A stretch of 17,531 nucleotides of DNA from UBA4093 sp036676455. Lineage in GTDB: Bacteria; Cyanobacteriota; Sericytochromatia; S15B-MN24; UBA4093. The position numbers were made by a program, and so were the translations under genes. Where the stretch lies: contig JAKFCW010000130.1 in assembly GCA_036676455.1 (NCBI GenBank), forward strand, positions 1 to 17,531, in the 5' to 3' direction. Position 1 is the first letter of the stretch; every line of letters starts with the position of its first letter. The notes beneath the pieces were generated by a model that saw only the letters and a list, made by a program, of their open reading frames with translations, was not told where the DNA came from and searched no databases. This document shows positions 14,219 through 17,531 of this stretch, in pieces.

Positions 14219-17200
14219 TTGGAAACCCTGGCCGTATTTACCCCCACCCAACTGAACGCCTGGACCGACGCCCAGACCGTGAAGCGTGGCAACACGATCT
14301 TCAAGAAGGGCGGCGTCAGCACCATGCAGGTGCGCAGCGAGAGCGGTCGCCTGGTGGTCAAGGGACTGGTGGATGACGGCGGCTACGCCCCCCTCACAGC
14401 CATGGTCACCTGGGACGGCAAGGCGCTGTCCTCGACGTGCACGTGCCCGCTCTCGGACCGCTGCAAGCATGCCGTGGCGCTGGCCCTGGCCTTCCTGGAC
14501 GCGCCGCCCCCGGCCGAACCGGAGCCCGAAGAGGCCCCGTCCGGCTTCCGACCCGGCCAGGACGTCATTCTCTACGGCCTGTGGGTGGCTCCGCCGCCCA
14601 AGAAGCTCGAAGCCCTCTACACGCGGCCGCAGTGCCTCTGGCTGGCGCTGGACGTCTCCAAGATCCGCGCCGACGGGACCCCGGGCCCGGGGCGCCCCAT
14701 GCCGATCTGGGCCCCGCAGAAGAGTCCCGACTTCCGGGACGAGGACCGGGCCATTCTGGCCATCATCCAGCCGTATTACCAGGAGCACGGGCGCGACTTC
14801 TCCAGCCCCTACGCCCGCGGCATCCCGCTGCGCGAGGCCATGGTCGCGCCGGTTCTCGCGGCGCTGCGCACCAGCCCCTTCGTCTTCGGCGGGGGCCGCC
14901 AGCCCATCGCCATCCAGCCCGACAGGCCCCTCCACAGCCGCCGGCTCTCGCCCTGGGACGCCGAGGAGCTGATCTCGGAGGAAGACGGCACCCCCATTCC
15001 GCTGCCGCCGGGTCGCCTGGTCGGCTCGGATCCCGCGTGGATCCTGCTCGAAGACTCCTTCCGGCCGGTGATCGAGGCCGAGTTGCCGGCGCTGCCCGAG
15101 TTCGAGGACGACGAGCCGGCACCGGCGCCCGTGCCCGCGGCCGACGCCAAGACCCACGCGCCGGTGCCGCCCGTGGCGCGATTGACGCTGAGTGAGGAGA
15201 GCGATCGCCTCCTAGTCAAGCTGACCTTCACCTACGGCGGCTCCACGCCCATCGCTCCCACCGACATGCGCGAGGTGGTCGGCGGCGAGTGGCAGGGCGA
15301 ATGGGGAGTCTGGCAGCGCGACGGCGAGGCCGAGGCCGCCCACGTCAAGCGGCTTTCGGCCTCCGGGCTGGACGCGCGCGGCAACGGTCACTGGCTTGGC
15401 TGGGGCGACGCGGCGCTCGGTTTCTTGGTCGACGAGATCCCGCAGCTGATCGCCGAGGGCTGGCAGGTCTTCGGGGAAGAGCGCCTGACCAAGCTGCGCG
15501 TTACCCGCAGCCGCCCGCGCGTCTCGCTGCGGCTCTCGAGCGGCATCGACTGGCTGGACCTCACCACCCGCATCGAGGTCGACGGCATCGAGCTTTCCGG
15601 CGAGGCCCTGCGCGACGTCCTGAGAGGCCGCAGCCGCTTCGTGAAGCTGGGCAACGGCGCCTACGCGAAGCTGCCCACCGAGTGGCTGGCCGCTCAGCGT
15701 CACCTGGGCGAGTCGCTGGGCTTCGAGATCACGGCCGGCGAGAACGGCCTGGAGCAGAAGCTGCCGCCCTACATGGCGACCTGGGTGAGCGATCTGCTGC
15801 AGGCAGCCGACGTGGCCGTGGCCGACGATCACTGGGAGACCTTCCTGCCCCAGCTCTCGGACCTCGAGTCCTTGCCGGAGCGCCCGCTGCCGCAGGGGTT
15901 CAACGGGGAGTTGCGGCCGTACCAGCGCAAGGGCATGGACTTCCTCAGTTTCCTGGCCGATCACGGCCTGCACGGGATCCTGGCCGACGACATGGGTCTG
16001 GGTAAGACGATCCAGGCGATCGCCCTCTTGCTGCGCGACAAGGAAGAAGGCAAGTCCGGCCCCAGCCTCCTGGTGGCGCCGACCTCGGTGGTCTACAACT
16101 GGGAGCGCGAGCTCTCGCGCTTCGCGCCGAGCCTGAAGACCCTGGTGCTGCACGGTAGCGCGCGCCGCGAGCGCTTCGGCGAGATCGCCGAGGCCGACGT
16201 GGTCGTGACCTCGTACGCCTTGCTGCGGCGCGATCAGGAGCAGCTACTCAAGCAGGACTTCCACTACCTGATCCTGGACGAGGCCCAGAACATCAAGAAC
16301 CCACAGTCCCAGGCGGCGAAGGCGGCCGGCAAGCTGCAGGCCCGCCACCGGCTCTGCCTGACGGGCACGCCGCTCGAAAACAACCTCATGGAGCTCTGGA
16401 GCCTCTTCAACTTCCTGATGCCGGGCCTCCTGGGCACCGAGCGCCGGTTCCGGGAGAGCTACCTGGGGGCCATGCAGGGCAGCGATCCCGAAGCGATGAC
16501 CGACCTGCGTCACCGGACGCGGCCCTTCATCCTGCGGCGCCTCAAGACCGAGGTGGCCCAGGACCTGCCGCCGCGCACCGAGATGGTGGCATACTGCGAG
16601 CTGGGCACCGACCAGCGCCGCTTCTACAACGAGACCCTGCTGCGGGTGCGCGGGGAGATCTTCGCGACCGTCGACCGGCTGGGCATGGGGCGGGCGCACC
16701 TGAACATCCTGGAGGCGCTGCTGCGCCTGCGGCAGATCTGCTGCGACCCGATGCTGGTGGCCCGCGACGACAAGGAGATCCCGTCGGCCAAGATGGACCT
16801 CTTCATGGAGATGGTCAGCGAGATCACGGCCGAGGGGCACCGGGTGCTGGTCTTCTCGCAGTTCGTGAAGGTGCTGCAGGCGCTGCGGACGCGGCTGACC
16901 GCGGCGGGCGTCGCGACCGAGTACCTGGACGGTTCGACCAAGGATCGCCTGGAGCGGGCGACGCGCTTCAACGCGTCGGACGTGCCGGTCTTCCTGATCA
17001 GCCTGAAGGCGGGCGGCACCGGTCTCAACCTGACGGGTGCGGACTACGTCGTGCACTTCGACCCGTGGTGGAACCCCGCGGTGGAGGATCAGGCGACGGA
17101 CCGAGCCCACCGGATCGGCCAGACGCGTCACGTCTTCAGCTACAAGCTGATCGCGAAGGACACCATCGAGGAGAAGGTGCTGGCGTTGCAGGAGCGCAAG

Positions 17201-17296
17201 CGCCGGATGGTGCGCGACGTGCTGGGGACCGAGGAGTTCGCACGGCAGCTGAGCCGGGAGGACCTGGATTTCCTGCTTGCGCCGGTCGCCCCCTAA
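14219..17296 (+). CDS. SNF2-family DNA-dependent ATPase with N-terminal SWIM zinc finger
   Basis: This 1025-residue protein is a bacterial SNF2/Swi2 ATPase of the type that also carries a SWIM finger. The SWIM motif CxCx5CxH is C74, C76, C82, H84. Residues about 110-530 form the variable middle part that accompanies bacterial SNF2 proteins. The motor has Walker A DDMGLGKT (590-597), DEAQN (687-691), the LTGTPLENNLMELWSLFNFL block, and helicase C-terminal motifs SLKAGGTGLNL and DRAHRIGQ (961-968). Such proteins move along double-stranded DNA and remodel bound proteins; some serve in repair or defence, but nothing nearby points to defence. The start is TTG at 14219: GAGGAG (14207-14212) lies 6 nt upstream, and the earlier ATG at 14189 overlaps the -10 box. 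Confidence 0.95.
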   Translation: METLAVFTPTQLNAWTDAQTVKRGNTIFKKGGVSTMQVRSESGRLVVKGLVDDGGYAPLTAMVTWDGKALSSTCTCPLSDRCKHAVALALAFLDAPPPAEPEPEEAPSGFRPGQDVILYGLWVAPPPKKLEALYTRPQCLWLALDVSKIRADGTPGPGRPMPIWAPQKSPDFRDEDRAILAIIQPYYQEHGRDFSSPYARGIPLREAMVAPVLAALRTSPFVFGGGRQPIAIQPDRPLHSRRLSPWDAEELISEEDGTPIPLPPGRLVGSDPAWILLEDSFRPVIEAELPALPEFEDDEPAPAPVPAADAKTHAPVPPVARLTLSEESDRLLVKLTFTYGGSTPIAPTDMREVVGGEWQGEWGVWQRDGEAEAAHVKRLSASGLDARGNGHWLGWGDAALGFLVDEIPQLIAEGWQVFGEERLTKLRVTRSRPRVSLRLSSGIDWLDLTTRIEVDGIELSGEALRDVLRGRSRFVKLGNGAYAKLPTEWLAAQRHLGESLGFEITAGENGLEQKLPPYMATWVSDLLQAADVAVADDHWETFLPQLSDLESLPERPLPQGFNGELRPYQRKGMDFLSFLADHGLHGILADDMGLGKTIQAIALLLRDKEEGKSGPSLLVAPTSVVYNWERELSRFAPSLKTLVLHGSARRERFGEIAEADVVVTSYALLRRDQEQLLKQDFHYLILDEAQNIKNPQSQAAKAAGKLQARHRLCLTGTPLENNLMELWSLFNFLMPGLLGTERRFRESYLGAMQGSDPEAMTDLRHRTRPFILRRLKTEVAQDLPPRTEMVAYCELGTDQRRFYNETLLRVRGEIFATVDRLGMGRAHLNILEALLRLRQICCDPMLVARDDKEIPSAKMDLFMEMVSEITAEGHRVLVFSQFVKVLQALRTRLTAAGVATEYLDGSTKDRLERATRFNASDVPVFLISLKAGGTGLNLTGADYVVHFDPWWNPAVEDQATDRAHRIGQTRHVFSYKLIAKDTIEEKVLALQERKRRMVRDVLGTEEFARQLSREDLDFLLAPVAP

Positions 17297-17305
17297 GAGG
17301 CCCAG

Positions 17306-17344
17306 GGTTGCTGAACGGGGGCATGCTCCGTTCGGCAGCCAACC
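17306..17344 (+). other. Imperfect hairpin after the SNF2-family gene
   Basis: GGTTG-CTG-AACGG (17306-17318) can pair with CCGTT-CGG-CAG-C-CAACC (17328-17344) with small bulges, 9 bp after the stop. No T-tract follows, so termination is uncertain; it directly precedes the next promoter. Confidence 0.4.
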
Positions 17345-17349
17345 TTGCC

Positions 17350-17391
17350 TTGCCGACTCCCTTAAGAAGTGGTAATATAACGACGTACGTC
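17350..17391 (+). promoter_or_regulatory. Sigma-70 promoter with operator-like palindrome
   Basis: TTGCCG (17350-17355) and TAATAT (17373-17378) are separated by exactly 17 bp, the best two-hexamer promoter in the window. GACGTACGTC (17382-17391) is a perfect 10-bp palindrome covering the expected start point near 17385, well placed for a repressor. The promoter drives a leader of about 115 nt and the gene starting at 17500. Confidence 0.65.
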
Positions 17392-17398
17392 ATATGGC

Positions 17399-17477
17399 GG
17401 CAAACCAACAAGCTTCGACGCCCGGGCATTCGCTTGGCAGCAAGCGGGTGCCTTTCTTGTCCATGAAGCGGTTTGCC
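17399..17477 (+). ncRNA. Structured 5' leader of the last gene (possible cis-regulatory RNA)
   Basis: GGCAAACC (17399-17406) pairs with GGTTTGCC (17470-17477) as a closing stem. Next to it GCTTC (17412-17416) can pair with GAAGC (17465-17469), stacking on the first stem with a 5-nt AACAA bulge. As an alternative, ACAAG (17408-17412) pairs with CTTGT (17456-17460). Inside, GGCATTCGCTTG (17425-17436) pairs with CAAGCGGGTGCC (17441-17452), a 12-bp stem with two G-U pairs and a GCAG loop. The fold ends 10 nt before the SD. It does not match the c-di-GMP riboswitch or any other class I know, despite the GGCAAACC string. Function is unknown. Confidence 0.45.
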
Positions 17478-17499
17478 AACCACCAAAAGAGGAGTCTCC

Positions 17500-17531
17500 A
17501 TGTTCACCGAGCAAATGCTCACCTGCGCCGA
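17500..17531 (+). CDS. Start of a small protein, possibly zinc-ribbon, cut by window edge
   Basis: ATG at 17500 opens MFTEQMLTCA and runs off the window. AGAGGAG at about 17488-17494 lies 6 nt upstream, and a strong promoter plus structured leader precede it, so this is a real start. The ending LTCA resembles the first strand of the short bacterial zinc-ribbon proteins that begin with (K/S)LTCxDCGxEF. That is a guess from ten residues; only the gene start is firm. Confidence 0.6.
   Translation, partial: MFTEQMLTCA

Noticed and set aside
14189..17296. Defence island around the SNF2-family ATPase
   Set aside because: The visible neighbours are housekeeping genes; there is no nuclease, methylase or other defence partner in the window.
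17396..17477. c-di-GMP (GEMM) riboswitch, suggested by GGCAAACC
   Set aside because: The other invariant parts, such as the ACGCAAAGCC segment and the second tetraloop-receptor stem, are missing.

Overview
The window is GC-rich, densely coded bacterial DNA. Third codon positions are almost all G or C, Shine-Dalgarno (SD) sites are strong, and GTG and TTG starts are used beside ATG. I recognise 12 complete protein genes plus two genes cut by the window edges. There is no tRNA, rRNA, CRISPR array, transposase or phage gene. The gene set (SpoVS, split transketolase, Ndk, ABC-F, SWIM-SNF2 ATPase, lipoprotein, soluble histidine kinase) is that of a free-living chromosome. It fits a GC-rich non-model phylum, for example non-photosynthetic Cyanobacteriota such as Sericytochromatia, Myxococcota or Chloroflexota. 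No marker here decides the phylum, so that is a weak inference.

Layout. 1-103 (-): the start of spoVS, running off the left edge. 339-1808 (+): a DUF4127 protein. 1809-2008: a gap with a hairpin, a 50-bp-period repeat and a promoter. 2009-3807 (+): transketolase as two overlapping genes. 3954-4403 (+): nucleoside diphosphate kinase with a strong terminator. 4580-5722 (+): a soluble histidine kinase. 5785-6597 (-): a lipoprotein convergent with it. 6764-7357 (+): a TPMT-family methyltransferase. 8263-7390 (-): a two-gene operon, GAF-like protein then pterin-carbinolamine dehydratase. 8439-9929 (+): an ATP-grasp enzyme with a long lysine/alanine-rich tail. 11173-10001 (-): an esterase with an N-terminal CBM-like domain. 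12186-11260 (-): an agmatinase/arginase-family enzyme. 12374-14014 (+): an ABC-F ATPase. 14072-14190: REP-like hairpins and a -10 box. 14219-17296 (+): a SWIM-SNF2 ATPase with a TTG start. 17350-17531 (+): a promoter, an operator-like palindrome, a structured leader and the first codons of a probable zinc-ribbon protein.

The genes do not form one pathway. Clear co-transcription units are the transketolase pair (TAATG overlap) and the GAF/dehydratase pair (the SD of the second overlaps the stop of the first). Most others are single-gene units with their own promoters and hairpin terminators.

No gene cluster here looks like an obvious new multi-gene system. The least explained items are the structured leader at 17399-17477, the histone-tail-like extension on the ATP-grasp enzyme, and two families of short hairpin repeats in the gaps.
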